The notes: generated by a model from the letters alone, not told the origin. A stretch of DNA of 64,000 bases from Polaromonas sp. (GCF_016185115.1 NZ_JACPOF010000017.1:186001-250000); one strand, 5' to 3'. Shown: positions 8,221 through 16,980, counted from the first letter of the stretch. Numbers and translations: made by a program.

Positions 8221-9751
8221 ATTCGAGATTTAACTCCTGGATTTTTCTGGTGATGGTGTTTCGCCCTATTCCCAGCTTCTGGGCCGCTTCAATCCGGCGG
8301 CCACGCGTATTGAGCAGCGCGGTCTGGATAAGTTTTGATTCAAAACGCCGCGTCAGCACATCCCAGACATCGCTGCGTCCCGTTGCCAGCAAAGCCTGCG
8401 CTTCAATCTCCAGTCCGGCTTCCCAGGCTTGGGCACCACCGCCGTGCTCCAGGTTTGCAGAAGTAGCGACGCCCTCCGCAGCGACACCCATCGATGCATC
8501 CGGATCGGAAGCAGCTTCTGCCCTGACCACGGGTTTTGTGGCCGTCGCGCTATCCGGCGCCAACGAACTCTTGCTGTAGTCAGGAGCAGCGCCCAGAACT
8601 TCAGGGGGCAAATCCTTGGGCTCTATCACCTGCGCCGGCGCCATCACTGTCAGCCAGTGGCAGATGTTTTCAAGCTGGCGAACGTTGCCGGGAAAAGAGA
8701 ACTGGCTCAGTTGCTGCAATGCCGCATCTGAAATGCGTTTGGGCTCTACCCCCAACTGCTTGGCGCTTTGCTGCAGGAAGTGGCGGGTCAGCATGAACAC
8801 ATCCTCGCGCCGCTCACGCAGCGCGGGCAAACGCAGGCGGATGACGTTGAGGCGGTGAAACAGATCTTCGCGGAACACGCCTTCCTTCACGCGCTGCTCC
8901 AGGTCCTGGTGCGTCGCGGCAATCACACGCGGGTTGGCCTTGATGGCGTTGTGGCCGCCAACGCGGTAGAAATGCCCGTCGCTCAGCACGCGCAGCAAAC
9001 GCGTCTGCAGGTCAAACGGCATGTCGCCGATTTCATCAAGGAACAGCGTGCCGCCTTCGGCCTGCTCGAAGCGGCCACGGCGCATGGTTTGCGCGCCTGT
9101 GAAAGCGCCGCGCTCATGGCCAAAGAGTTCGCTCTCAAGCAAATCCTTGGGGATGGCCGCCGTATTGATGGCGACAAACGGGCCGTTGGCGCGCGTTGAA
9201 TGTTTGTGCAGGGCGCGTGCGACCAGTTCCTTGCCGGAGCCGGATTCACCAGTGATCATGACGGTCACGTTGCTCTGGCTCAAGCGGCCAATGGCGCGAA
9301 AGACATCCTGCATGGCAGGCGCCTGACCCAGCATTTCCGGCGCATTGGCCATGCGCTCTTCGGCGACTTCCTCACGCTGACTCTCTTCAACTGCGCGGCG
9401 GATGAGTTCAACCGCCTTGGGCAAATCGAAAGGTTTGGGCAGGTATTCAAACGCCCCACCCTGGAAGGCAGACACGGCACTGTCGAGATCAGAGAACGCC
9501 GTCATGATGATGACGGGCAGGCCGGGGAGCTTTTCCTTGACCTTTTCAAGCAGGTCCAGGCCAGAGCCGCCCGGCATGCGGATATCGCTCACCAGGATTT
9601 GGGGGCCGTCTTCGTCGGTTGCGACCTCCAGTGCGGCAAGCACCTCGCGCGGATTGGTGAAGCTCCGCGTCGGCAGGTCTTCACGCAGCAAGGCTTTTTC
9701 CAGAACAAACCGGATTGACTGGTCATCATCAACGATCCAGATCGGTTTCAT
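8219..9751 (-). CDS. ntrC: Nitrogen regulation response regulator NtrC (NR(I))
   Basis: This 510-residue sigma-54 activator has three parts. The receiver domain has phospho-acceptor Asp56 (LVSDIRMP) and Lys106 (PKPF). The AAA+ domain has Walker A GESGSGKE at 168-175, the sigma-54 contact loop GAFTGA and Walker B GGTLFLDEIGDM. The C-terminal Fis-type helix-turn-helix ends in the last 35 residues. An extended Ala/Ser-rich linker (about residues 395-440) separates AAA+ and HTH and makes it longer than the E. coli protein (469). When phosphorylated by NtrB it should activate glnA, whose promoter in this window carries matching NtrC sites. It is read after ntrB with a 61-bp gap. Confidence 0.97.
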   Translation of the reverse strand: MKPIWIVDDDQSIRFVLEKALLREDLPTRSFTNPREVLAALEVATDEDGPQILVSDIRMPGGSGLDLLEKVKEKLPGLPVIIMTAFSDLDSAVSAFQGGAFEYLPKPFDLPKAVELIRRAVEESQREEVAEERMANAPEMLGQAPAMQDVFRAIGRLSQSNVTVMITGESGSGKELVARALHKHSTRANGPFVAINTAAIPKDLLESELFGHERGAFTGAQTMRRGRFEQAEGGTLFLDEIGDMPFDLQTRLLRVLSDGHFYRVGGHNAIKANPRVIAATHQDLEQRVKEGVFREDLFHRLNVIRLRLPALRERREDVFMLTRHFLQQSAKQLGVEPKRISDAALQQLSQFSFPGNVRQLENICHWLTVMAPAQVIEPKDLPPEVLGAAPDYSKSSLAPDSATATKPVVRAEAASDPDASMGVAAEGVATSANLEHGGGAQAWEAGLEIEAQALLATGRSDVWDVLTRRFESKLIQTALLNTRGRRIEAAQKLGIGRNTITRKIQELNLE

Positions 9752-9812
9752 GCTTTTGCAGTCCCTTCGGGTTTAACCCGTTTTATATGTCAAACAATCG
9801 GGACGGCAGCGC

Positions 9813-10901
9813 TCAAGGCAGAGGTATCAGCAGCTTGAAATCTGTTCGCCCCGGGACGCTGTCACACTCGATCAAACCGTGATGTTGCTGGACAAAAGTT
9901 TGCGCCAATGTCAGCCCCAGCCCGGAACCGCCTTCCCGCCCCGAGATCAGGGGATAGAAAATCCGGTCCTTGATGGAGTCCGGCACGCCCGGTCCATTGT
10001 CAATGACATGCAATTCCAGTGCCAAGCGATAGCGTTGCTTGCCAAAAGTTACCTGACGGGCAATTCTGGTCTTGAAACTGATCTGCGCATCGCCCTGTGA
10101 GATGCGTTCTGCAAGCGCGTGCGCGGCGTTGTGGGCAATATTCAACACTGCCTGGATGAGTTGCTCCCGGTCACCGCGAAAGTCGGGAATCGAGGTGTCA
10201 TAGTCGCGCAACACGCGCAGGCCCTTGGGGAACTCGGCCAGGATGAGCGATCGCACGCGCTCGCAAACTTCATGGATATTGACATCGCCCACCAGGTGGG
10301 GCCGGCGATGCGGCGCCAGCAGGCGGTCCACCAGTGTTTGCAGGCGGTCGGCCTCATGGATGATGACCTGGGTGTATTCGGTCAGGTCCTTGCCGATTTC
10401 CATCTGCAAGAGCTGCGCAGCGCCGCGAATGCCGCCCAGCGGGTTCTTGATTTCATGGGCCAGGTTGCGGATCAGTTCCTTGTTGGCCTGGGCCTGGTCT
10501 ATCAGGCGCTCTTCCCGGTCCTGCTTGGCCTGCTGCTCCAGCGGCAGCAATTCAACAATCGCCTCACCCGGCGTATCGGTTTGCGCCACCACCACGTGAA
10601 CCGGCATGGGCTCACGGTTCATGGGCCTGAGCCAGGCGTCATAGCGCAGGGCGGCAAATTCATTGCTGCCCGCACCTTCCAGCGCGTTCTGCAGGATATG
10701 CGGCTCGGTAAAGCAGTCGGGCAACTGCGAACCTTCAATGGTGCGGCGCGAGGTGCCAAGCGCGTCTTCAAGCGCAGCGTTGGCAAATACCACACCGCCG
10801 TCCGTGCGCACCACGGCTATCAGCGTGGCCAGCAGGTCAAACGATTGAAAGCGTGGCGGGTTCGCAGCAGGCGACAGGGCAAAAAATTTGGGGGTTTTCA
10901 A
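9813..10901 (-). CDS. ntrB: Nitrogen regulation sensor kinase NtrB (NR(II))
   Basis: This 362-residue cytoplasmic histidine kinase phosphorylates or dephosphorylates NtrC depending on PII and nitrogen status. It has no membrane segments. An N-terminal PAS domain (about residues 20-115) is followed by the H box NLAHEIKNPLGG, in which His149 is the phosphorylation site. The N box NIAHNAAHAL, the G1 box DNGPGVP and the G2 box GGSGLGL follow. The sequence HEIKNPLGGIRGAAQLL is the NtrB-specific version of the H box. It is followed by ntrC on the same strand and preceded by a DUF4124-like gene and glnA. Confidence 0.96.
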   Translation of the reverse strand: MKTPKFFALSPAANPPRFQSFDLLATLIAVVRTDGGVVFANAALEDALGTSRRTIEGSQLPDCFTEPHILQNALEGAGSNEFAALRYDAWLRPMNREPMPVHVVVAQTDTPGEAIVELLPLEQQAKQDREERLIDQAQANKELIRNLAHEIKNPLGGIRGAAQLLQMEIGKDLTEYTQVIIHEADRLQTLVDRLLAPHRRPHLVGDVNIHEVCERVRSLILAEFPKGLRVLRDYDTSIPDFRGDREQLIQAVLNIAHNAAHALAERISQGDAQISFKTRIARQVTFGKQRYRLALELHVIDNGPGVPDSIKDRIFYPLISGREGGSGLGLTLAQTFVQQHHGLIECDSVPGRTDFKLLIPLP

Positions 10902-10975
10902 GCCCCCATTTTGACCGAAACCCGGGCCGGCCCAAACAGGTACTTTTGGGGAATGTTGGGGCTTTTGGGCCAGAG

Positions 10976-11491
10976 TCAGTTGCTTGAAGGAATGCGCGAA
11001 AGTTCACGCTTGAGGCCGGCGATGTCGCTCTGGTTGCGGGCAATGCTCTCCTTGAGCTCGGCCACACGGTCGAGGTAACGCTGGTAGTTTCTGCCTTCTA
11101 TGCCCTGCTTTTCGGGCTCGCCGTTGTTGAATTCTTTTTGCTGCTCGGCCAGCTTGGCCTCGGCTTTTTTGAGTTCTGACTCAAGAATGCTGCGCGAATC
11201 GCTCTCGCGCGCCTTTTGCTCGGCACTGCCCTCCGGCCGGGTGAAGCCTGGATTGGCGCCTGCGACGCGCACTGGAGCCTTGGCCACGGGAGCGTTCTGC
11301 ATGACGGTGACGTGGCCACCCTGCATGGTCTTGCATCCGCGCGTCTGGGCTTCTTTGGCATTGTTGATGTATTCAACAGGCACGCCGCCAGCACCGCCGC
11401 AACGGTAAACCTGCGCCATGGCAGGGGCTGAAACGCCGGCCAGCAAGGCCAGAGCCAGCAAACATCCGGGAAACGACAAGGCTTGGTTCAT
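10976..11491 (-). CDS. DUF4124-like exported coiled-coil protein, unknown function
   Basis: This 171-residue protein starts at ATG 11491 with GGGGTGA just upstream. It has a signal peptide (MNQALSFPGCLLALALLAGVSAPAMAQ). It continues with a short QVYRCGGAGGVPVEYINNAKEAQTRGC segment resembling the DUF4124 pattern (xYxCxxxxGxxxYxxxPC). The second half is a charged helix (ESELKKAEAKLAEQQKEFNNG and YLDRVAELKESIARNQSDIAGLKREL) that likely forms a coiled coil. DUF4124 proteins are common near glnA-ntrBC in Burkholderiales and have no established role. It lies between glnA and ntrB on the same strand, after the glnA terminator. Confidence 0.8.
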   Translation of the reverse strand: MNQALSFPGCLLALALLAGVSAPAMAQVYRCGGAGGVPVEYINNAKEAQTRGCKTMQGGHVTVMQNAPVAKAPVRVAGANPGFTRPEGSAEQKARESDSRSILESELKKAEAKLAEQQKEFNNGEPEKQGIEGRNYQRYLDRVAELKESIARNQSDIAGLKRELSRIPSSN

Positions 11492-11588
11492 ATATTCACC
11501 CCTTAGACCGAACATCAGGGACGGTCTGTCAGTATGCTGCAAAGCCCCAAAAACTCAAAATGCAGGGGATAACCACGCGCCGCACCAT

Positions 11589-11620
11589 GAAAAAAGGACG
11601 GCCAGGGCCGTCCTTTTTTA
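11589..11620 (-). terminator. Rho-independent terminator after glnA
   Basis: The stem AAAGGACGGC / GCCGTCCTTT with a short loop (CAGG) is flanked by A and T runs. It lies about 45-75 bp beyond the glnA stop codon and before the DUF4124-like gene. glnA can therefore be transcribed alone, while ntrBC needs read-through or its own promoter. The hairpin is symmetrical and could work in either direction. Confidence 0.88.
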
Positions 11621-11664
11621 ACAACACCATGTAAGCAAAGCTACATGGCGTGCCCTTGCCGGGT

Positions 11665-13080
11665 TTACAGCGAGTAATACATGTCGAACTCGGCTGGATG
11701 GGTGGCCATGCGCATGCGCGTGACTTCCTGCATCTTGAGGTCGATGTAAGCGTCGATGTACGAGTCGGTGAACACGCCACCCTTGGTCAGGAAGGCGCGG
11801 TCGGCGTCGAGGCAGTCCAGCGCCTGGTCCAGGCTGTGGCAGACGGTTGGGATCAACGCGTCTTCTTCCGGCGGCAGATGGTAGAGGTCCTTGCTGGCGG
11901 CTTCGCCAGGATGGATCTTGTTTTCAACGCCGTCCAGACCCGCCATCAGCAGGGCCGAGAAGCCGAGGTAGGGGTTCATCAGTGGATCAGGGAAGCGTGC
12001 CTCAACACGGCGGCCCTTGGGGTTTGCCACAAACGGGATACGGATCGAAGCGGAGCGGTTCTTGGCAGAGTAAGCCAGCTTGACCGGAGCCTCAAAACCA
12101 GGAACCAGGCGCTTGTAGCTGTTGGTGCCGGGGTTGGTGATGGCGTTCAGGGCGCGTGCGTGCTTGATGATGCCGCCGATGTAGTACAGGGCGAAATCAG
12201 ACAGGCCTGCATAGCCGTCGCCGGCGAACAGGTTCTTGCCGTCTTTCCAGACCGACTGGTGAACGTGCATGCCGGAACCGTTGTCGCCAACGATGGGCTT
12301 GGGCATGAAGGTGGCGGTCTTGCCGTAGGCGTGGGCCACGTTGTGGATCACGTACTTCTGCAGCTGAACCCAGTCGGCGCGCTGGATCAGCGTGCTGAAT
12401 TTGGTGCCCAGTTCCATCTGGCCGGCGTTGGCGACTTCATGGTGATGCACTTCGACAGGAATGCCGAGGGCTTCGAGCACCAGGCACATTTCGGAGCGCA
12501 TGTCCTGGAAGCTGTCAACTGGTGGCACAGGGAAATAGCCACCCTTGACAGCAGGACGGTGTCCGCTGTTGCCATGCTCGTATTCCTTGCCGGTGTTCCA
12601 GGAGGCTTCTTCAGAGCCGATCTTCACGAAGCAGCCGGACATGTCGGTTTGCCAGCGAACGCTGTCGAACACGAAAAACTCCGGCTCGGGACCGAAGTAA
12701 GCGGTGTCGCCCAGGCCGGAGGCCTTCATGTAGGCTTCGGCGCGCTTGGCCAGCGAACGCGGATCGCGCTCGTAGGCTTTGCCGTCGGCCGGATCAATGA
12801 CGTCGCAGGTCAGGATCAGCGTTGTTTCTTCAAAAAACGGATCGATATTGGCGGTATTGGGGTCGGGCATGAGTTGCATGTCCGAGGCTTCAATGCCCTT
12901 CCAGCCAGCGATGGACGAGCCATCAAATGCGTGGCCGGAAACAAATTTGTCTTCATCGAAATGGGAAACAGGCACGCTGACGTGCTGCTCCTTGCCCCGT
13001 GTGTCGGTAAAACGGAAGTCAACAAACTTGACTTCGTTTTCCTTGACCATTTTTATGACGTCTGCGACGGTCTTTGCCAT
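11665..13080 (-). CDS. glnA: Glutamine synthetase type I (GSI-beta)
   Basis: GlnA condenses ammonia and glutamate to glutamine with ATP, in a cytoplasmic dodecamer. The 471-residue length fits. Motifs include [14 protein letters not shown] near the N terminus, the DGSS signature after [18 protein letters not shown] in the metal site, and [18 protein letters not shown]. The adenylylation loop [10 protein letters not shown] contains the regulated Tyr, so activity should be controlled by GlnE. The start is ATG at 13080 with GGAGA upstream, and an adjacent TTG codon is not needed. Transcription should come from the sigma-54 promoter at 13132-13147 under NtrC. Confidence 0.98.
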   Translation of the reverse strand: MAKTVADVIKMVKENEVKFVDFRFTDTRGKEQHVSVPVSHFDEDKFVSGHAFDGSSIAGWKGIEASDMQLMPDPNTANIDPFFEETTLILTCDVIDPADGKAYERDPRSLAKRAEAYMKASGLGDTAYFGPEPEFFVFDSVRWQTDMSGCFVKIGSEEASWNTGKEYEHGNSGHRPAVKGGYFPVPPVDSFQDMRSEMCLVLEALGIPVEVHHHEVANAGQMELGTKFSTLIQRADWVQLQKYVIHNVAHAYGKTATFMPKPIVGDNGSGMHVHQSVWKDGKNLFAGDGYAGLSDFALYYIGGIIKHARALNAITNPGTNSYKRLVPGFEAPVKLAYSAKNRSASIRIPFVANPKGRRVEARFPDPLMNPYLGFSALLMAGLDGVENKIHPGEAASKDLYHLPPEEDALIPTVCHSLDQALDCLDADRAFLTKGGVFTDSYIDAYIDLKMQEVTRMRMATHPAEFDMYYSL

Positions 13081-13131
13081 CAAATTCTCCTGTGCGGGAT
13101 GGTTGTAAAAAATCTTGTCGGAACTGCTGAA

Positions 13132-13147
13132 TGCACTTTTTGTGCCA
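13132..13147 (-). promoter_or_regulatory. Sigma-54 promoter of glnA
   Basis: On the minus strand the sequence is TGGCACAAAAAGTGCA. It matches the sigma-54 consensus TGGCAC-N5-TTGCA, with GG and GC separated by exactly 10 bases. It is 52 bp upstream of the glnA ATG, placing the likely start point near 13121. Two NtrC-type sites lie about 120-160 bp farther upstream, a normal enhancer distance. Confidence 0.88.
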
Positions 13148-13264
13148 CAGCCGGTGCATTCCCGGCCATCTTGTGCGCCCCCGATTGTGCCGCCAAATTT
13201 ACCGCCATCGACCCGCAGGCCGCATGAAACAGGGATCAGGCTGCAAAATCCGGATCAAATGGAA

Positions 13265-13281
13265 TGCACTTATTTGGTGCA
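13265..13281. promoter_or_regulatory. NtrC binding site 1 upstream of glnA
   Basis: TGCACTTATTTGGTGCA is a 17-bp dyad almost identical to the strong NtrC sites of enteric glnA promoters (TGCAC-N5-TGGTGCA pattern). It sits about 120 bp upstream of the sigma-54 promoter and pairs with a second, weaker site 26 bp away centre to centre. Confidence 0.88.
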
Positions 13282-13290
13282 AATACAAAT

Positions 13291-13307
13291 GACACAAATA
13301 TGGTGCG
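13291..13307. promoter_or_regulatory. NtrC binding site 2 upstream of glnA (weaker)
   Basis: GACACAAATATGGTGCG keeps the CAC and TGGTGC halves of the NtrC consensus with the same spacing as site 1. Outer bases differ, so it is expected to be weaker alone but to act cooperatively with site 1. It overlaps the end of the intergenic region just before the CinA-like stop codon. Confidence 0.7.
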
Positions 13308-13312
13308 TTTTG

Positions 13313-14221
13313 TTATCGCACCAATTCGGGGCCAATCTTGAAGTCAAATTTCCGGACGCCGGAAAGCAGCTCCGGATAGGCTGCATCGACAGATGCAGGC
13401 ATGCCTTTGACCCCCAGTTCGATGTGACGGCCATAGGTGGGATGGTCAACGCTGGGCAGGCTGAACACCTTGACGCCCGGATGCGCCGCTTCGATGTCCT
13501 GCATCAGCGGCGTCAGTGTGGCCTCCATGGAGCCAAACACGATCACGGATTTTTCGACATAGGCCTCGGTCCTGTGAAGGTGTTTGTATTTCTGGTCCAG
13601 CACTGCCTCCATCATGGGCCAGGCCATGACAGGAAAGCCGGGAAGAAAATGTACGCCCCCACGCTTCCCCACTGCGTGTGGGTCGCTGCCCCCCGAGGGG
13701 GCTGTGCTTGCTTGGGGCGGCCCGGCGCGGCGCACTTGCGGACTTTGCCCCGGATAAATTGAAAACCCGGGAATCTTGTTGTAGGGGTTGGTGATGATCT
13801 CCGCACCGACCGGGAACACACCCATGTTGAGGCGGTGGATGTTGTCATGCCGGTCCGGGTCAAACGGCACGCCCTGCTCTTTTGCGGTGTCCTTCATGCG
13901 TTCCGTGATGAGCAGCTTCGCCTCGGGGTGCAGCGCAAGCCCGACGCCCAGCGCCTTCGCGGCGCACTGGCGCGTGTGGTCATCGGGCGTGGCACCTATG
14001 CCGCCGCAGGAGAACACCACATCGCCCGACTTGCGCGCGCCCTCAAAGGCGCGGGCCAGGGTGGCCGTGATCCGATCCGGGTCGTCGCCCACATAGTCGG
14101 CAAACGACAGCTGCAGGCCGCGTGCGCCCAGCAGTTCTATGAATTTGGGCAGGTGCTTGTCAGCGCGTTTGCCGGAAAGGATTTCATCGCCAATGATGAC
14201 AATGCCAAAAGATGTGGTCAT
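13313..14221 (-). CDS. CinA/MoCF-domain molybdopterin-binding-like protein with an in-frame repeat insertion
   Basis: This 302-residue protein has the MoCF (MoaB/Mog) fold of competence/damage-inducible protein A. The motifs IGDEILSGKRADKH, VVFSCGGIGATPDDHT and MGVFPVGAEIITNPYNKIPGFSI are present. It lacks the C-terminal CinA deamidase domain, as many family members do. Between PGFSI and FLPGFPVMAWPM there are about 36 extra residues (156-191), rich in Pro, Gly, Ser and Arg. They are encoded by a dispersed DNA repeat at about 13649-13756 that is also found between genes elsewhere in the window. Normal homologues have only a few residues there. The reading frame is preserved. It is the last gene of a five-gene same-strand run. 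Confidence 0.88.
   Translation of the reverse strand: MTTSFGIVIIGDEILSGKRADKHLPKFIELLGARGLQLSFADYVGDDPDRITATLARAFEGARKSGDVVFSCGGIGATPDDHTRQCAAKALGVGLALHPEAKLLITERMKDTAKEQGVPFDPDRHDNIHRLNMGVFPVGAEIITNPYNKIPGFSIYPGQSPQVRRAGPPQASTAPSGGSDPHAVGKRGGVHFLPGFPVMAWPMMEAVLDQKYKHLHRTEAYVEKSVIVFGSMEATLTPLMQDIEAAHPGVKVFSLPSVDHPTYGRHIELGVKGMPASVDAAYPELLSGVRKFDFKIGPELVR
13649..13756 (-). repeat. Dispersed GC-rich repeat inserted in frame in the CinA-like gene (family A, copy 1)
   Basis: Read on the minus strand, the segment contains GGGCCGCCCCAAGCAAG, a CCCCCTCGGGGGG hairpin and CACACGCAGTG, and ends in GCGTGGGGGC. Each of these recurs in the same order at 57261-57336, and in part at 32215-32287. The copy is about 108 bp and causes no frameshift or stop in the CinA-like gene. 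Confidence 0.85.
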
Positions 14222-14247
14222 GCGGTTTGGGAAATTGCGGAAGGGAT

Positions 14248-15174
14248 TCAGGGAGGAAGGTCAGTCTTGCCGCCCGGCATGCCAAAGCCCGGCGCAGGTC
14301 CCGGCAAGGCTTGGGGTGCGAGGTCGGTGGCAATGGATGAGACGGCCTGTTGCGCCAGCGGGTCGGGCGCGAAAGCATTGTTTTTCTGCCTGAGCTGCTC
14401 CAGCGCGGCCAGCGTGTAATGCGCGAACCAGAGCGATGAAAAGGCGAATACCAGCGTGTAGATCCAGATCGCGGCCGGCACCAGGATAGGCGCCATCGCC
14501 ACAAACATGGCGCCAGACGCCCACAGGATGCTGGGAGCTGCGCCCAGGTAGCCGCTGATGATGCCAATGCCGAGCAGCTGCACGCGGTGTTCCCTGAATA
14601 TCTGGCGACGCTCCTCGCTGCTGGCGTGGTCCACCATGGCGTCGTAAGACATCACGCGGTAAGTCAGCCAGCCCCAGATCAATGGCGGCAGTATGAGAAT
14701 CAGCGGCGGTACCAGCCAGAGCGGGATGGACAACACCAGCGCAATCAACGCCAGCAGCGTGGAGCCCAGCGACCAGAACACGCTGGCGACCATGGAGCCG
14801 CCCTTTTTGCGCTCCAGTTGCGGGAAGCGCCGCTCGGCCACCAGCGCCACCATGGACGGCGTCATGAACAGCGCGACGAACAGTAGCGAAACGATGACGA
14901 TCACCGGAATCGCCATGAACAGCAGCAGCACAGGCGCAAGCACCACACGCAGGTTGGACAGGCCCAGGCCCTCGATCCAGCGCACCATGGAACTCACGAG
15001 TTCATAACTGTCCAGGTTGTTGCGTATCGCGGCAATGGTGCTTTCCCAGAAGAAGTAACCCAGACCCAGCGACAGCGCTGCCATGATGACCAGCGGCAGC
15101 ACAGACAGCGCGATCACCCGCGGATGCAGGCAATACATGGCCGCGCGCCAGAAAGAGTCGAGGAGTTTGCCCAT
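14248..15174 (-). CDS. EI24-domain integral membrane protein (CysZ-like)
   Basis: This 308-residue protein has about six hydrophobic segments: residues 20-42, 78-105, 132-155, 157-172 and two in the 200-245 region. It matches the EI24 family, which includes the sulfate uptake protein CysZ. The N-terminal LLDSFWRAAMYCLHPRVI and internal VALVAERRFPQLERKKGGS are typical of the betaproteobacterial branch. The tail is Pro/Gly rich. No cys genes are adjacent, so a sulfate role is not supported by context. It is 18 bp downstream of the sterol-desaturase gene and 26 bp upstream of the CinA-like gene. Confidence 0.82.
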   Translation of the reverse strand: MGKLLDSFWRAAMYCLHPRVIALSVLPLVIMAALSLGLGYFFWESTIAAIRNNLDSYELVSSMVRWIEGLGLSNLRVVLAPVLLLFMAIPVIVIVSLLFVALFMTPSMVALVAERRFPQLERKKGGSMVASVFWSLGSTLLALIALVLSIPLWLVPPLILILPPLIWGWLTYRVMSYDAMVDHASSEERRQIFREHRVQLLGIGIISGYLGAAPSILWASGAMFVAMAPILVPAAIWIYTLVFAFSSLWFAHYTLAALEQLRQKNNAFAPDPLAQQAVSSIATDLAPQALPGPAPGFGMPGGKTDLPP

Positions 15175-15192
15175 AGGCAGAGGATAACGCGG

Positions 15193-16155
15193 TCAGGCTT
15201 TGCCGAACAGGCGCTTTAAACCTACCCATTGCTGCGACCAGAATCCACGGCCGTAATCGCGATTGGCTTCAACCTGGTCACGTATGCCCGTCGGGTCGTA
15301 ACGCTGCTGGAAGTTGGCTGTGCCGAACAGTACATCCCACCACGGCAGCAGTACACCGAAGTTATGGCCACCCAGAACAGTCTGTTCGTTCTTCAGGCTT
15401 TCATGCCCTATGCCAATGCTGTGATGCACGCGGTGAAAGCGCGGGCTCACCCACAGGTATTCGCCAATGCGGCCAAACGACAGACGCAGGTTGGCGTGCT
15501 GGAAACTTTCACTCAATTGCGTGAATGCGACAAGCGCCACAAACTGCCCTGGCGCCACGCCTATGAGCTGCGCGACCAGCACGACGATCACGTCATTGAT
15601 CACATCGTCTGCCAGGTGGTTGCGGTTGTCGCTCCACATGGTCATCTGCCGCTGCGCATGGTGCAGCGAATGCAGGCGCCACCACCATTCAACATGGTGC
15701 TGGCCACGGTGCGTCCAGTAGGCGACAAAGTCAAACACCACCAGGTAAATCAGAAAACTCACGATGGCGTTGTCGGTCACGCCGGGCCATATCTGGTCGA
15801 GGTGAAAGGTGCCGTAACCTGCGGCGCGCAAGATGCCAAACAACTCGTCAAACCATGGCTCTAGCGTGAAGAACAGGACGACGCGAAACACGCCGAGACG
15901 GTGGATCAGCGTGTAGAGGATGTCGGTGCGTATGGTGGCGCGGTCAGTCACCGGCTCAACTGGCCGCCAGCGCTGAAGCGGCCCGATGATGGCCAGCAAA
16001 ACGATGATTTGAATGACACCCGCCAGCAGCCACGCGGTGGCCTGGTAGCCATCTTCCAGAAAGTTGGCCATGCCCATCGAAAACAGCAGCGGCTGCGCCA
16101 CCGCATTGAACAGCCACTCCTGCACATTGCCGAAAAGATCCGTGAACCAGCCCAT
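15193..16155 (-). CDS. Sterol desaturase / fatty acid hydroxylase family protein
   Basis: This 320-residue membrane protein has the di-iron histidine boxes of the family: YWTHRGQHH, WRLHSLHHAQRQM and FHRVHHSIGIGHE. A tail also contains GGHNFGVLLPWWDVLFGT. Such enzymes hydroxylate or desaturate lipids in the membrane. In bacteria without sterols they often act on hopanoids, carotenoids, acyl chains or ether lipids. About four hydrophobic segments precede and separate the boxes. It follows the deacetylase gene with a 5-bp gap. The substrate is unknown. Confidence 0.9.
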   Translation of the reverse strand: MGWFTDLFGNVQEWLFNAVAQPLLFSMGMANFLEDGYQATAWLLAGVIQIIVLLAIIGPLQRWRPVEPVTDRATIRTDILYTLIHRLGVFRVVLFFTLEPWFDELFGILRAAGYGTFHLDQIWPGVTDNAIVSFLIYLVVFDFVAYWTHRGQHHVEWWWRLHSLHHAQRQMTMWSDNRNHLADDVINDVIVVLVAQLIGVAPGQFVALVAFTQLSESFQHANLRLSFGRIGEYLWVSPRFHRVHHSIGIGHESLKNEQTVLGGHNFGVLLPWWDVLFGTANFQQRYDPTGIRDQVEANRDYGRGFWSQQWVGLKRLFGKA

Positions 16156-16160
16156 GGCTT

Positions 16161-16973
16161 CTATTTTGCAGGCGCTGTATTTGGCGCGCCCATGCGGCTG
16201 TCAATCCAGGCCTTGTACTGGGGGTGTTCGCGCAAGGTCTTGAAGCAGAAGCCGCGTGACTGCAGGCCGGTGATGAGCGGCTCAAAAACAGCGGGCGCCC
16301 AGGCGTCCTTGCGCGACCAGATACCGAGGTGCGCCAGCAGGATGTCGCCGGGTTTGATGCCCTGCAACGCTTTTTTCAGCAAGGCATCGTTGGGAAATTT
16401 ATCGCTGGGCAACTCGTCGCCCAGAAAGCCTGCAGGCGACCAGCCCACATGTTCATAGCCGCATGACTTTGCGGCAGCCAGCAGCGCAGGTGAGGTCTTG
16501 CCACCCGGCGCACGGAACAGTGGCAGCGGTTTTTTGCCGGTGATGTCCTGCAGGCGGGTACTGGATTTGGCGATCTCTTCGCAATACTGCTTTGCCGTCC
16601 AGGTGAAATCCTTGCCCTCTTGTGGGCCTGCGGAGGGCCGCATTTTGAAGCTGACTGGATTGCCAGCCACATCGCCACGCCAGTAGGTGTGGTCGAAGGT
16701 GTGCGAAGCAAATTCATGCCCCTCGGCCGCACGCGCCTTCCACCACGGCGCCCAGTCCTTGCCCAGGCTGCCGTCGCCGGTCTTCGTGCGCTCATTGGCC
16801 GCAAAAAAAGTAACCTTGACCTGGTACTTGTTCAGGAGGTCAGCCATCAGGGGCGCGACCTCCATATGGCCTGTGTCAAGCGTCAGGTAAACCGGTTTGC
16901 AAGCCGGTTGAGCCTTGGCTATACCGGCCAAAAATGCGCAGCCTGCCGCCAGCGCGAAGGTGGCGAGCCGCAT
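16161..16973 (-). CDS. Polysaccharide deacetylase-like (NodB-domain) exported protein
   Basis: This 270-residue protein, chosen start ATG 16973, begins with a signal peptide (MRLATFALAAGCAFLAGIAKAQ). The NodB fold shows YLTLDTGHMEVAP in place of the usual TFDDG motif: Asp33 (catalytic base) is kept, but the metal-binding second Asp is Thr34. The second motif FASHTFDHTYW supplies His91 and His95. Motif 3 LFRAPGG and a later ILLAHLG complete the family pattern. It should act in the periplasm on an N-acetylated glycan, if active. It starts 7 bp after the YVTN gene, so the two are probably co-translated. An in-frame upstream extension overlaps that gene and was rejected. Confidence 0.85.
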   Translation of the reverse strand: MRLATFALAAGCAFLAGIAKAQPACKPVYLTLDTGHMEVAPLMADLLNKYQVKVTFFAANERTKTGDGSLGKDWAPWWKARAAEGHEFASHTFDHTYWRGDVAGNPVSFKMRPSAGPQEGKDFTWTAKQYCEEIAKSSTRLQDITGKKPLPLFRAPGGKTSPALLAAAKSCGYEHVGWSPAGFLGDELPSDKFPNDALLKKALQGIKPGDILLAHLGIWSRKDAWAPAVFEPLITGLQSRGFCFKTLREHPQYKAWIDSRMGAPNTAPAK

Positions 16974-16980
16974 GGCGCTT

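Noticed and set aside
11650-13227. A 525-codon open frame on the plus strand opposite glnA
   Set aside because: It mirrors a clearly real glutamine synthetase gene. High-GC codon use leaves long open antisense frames, and the translation has no family features.
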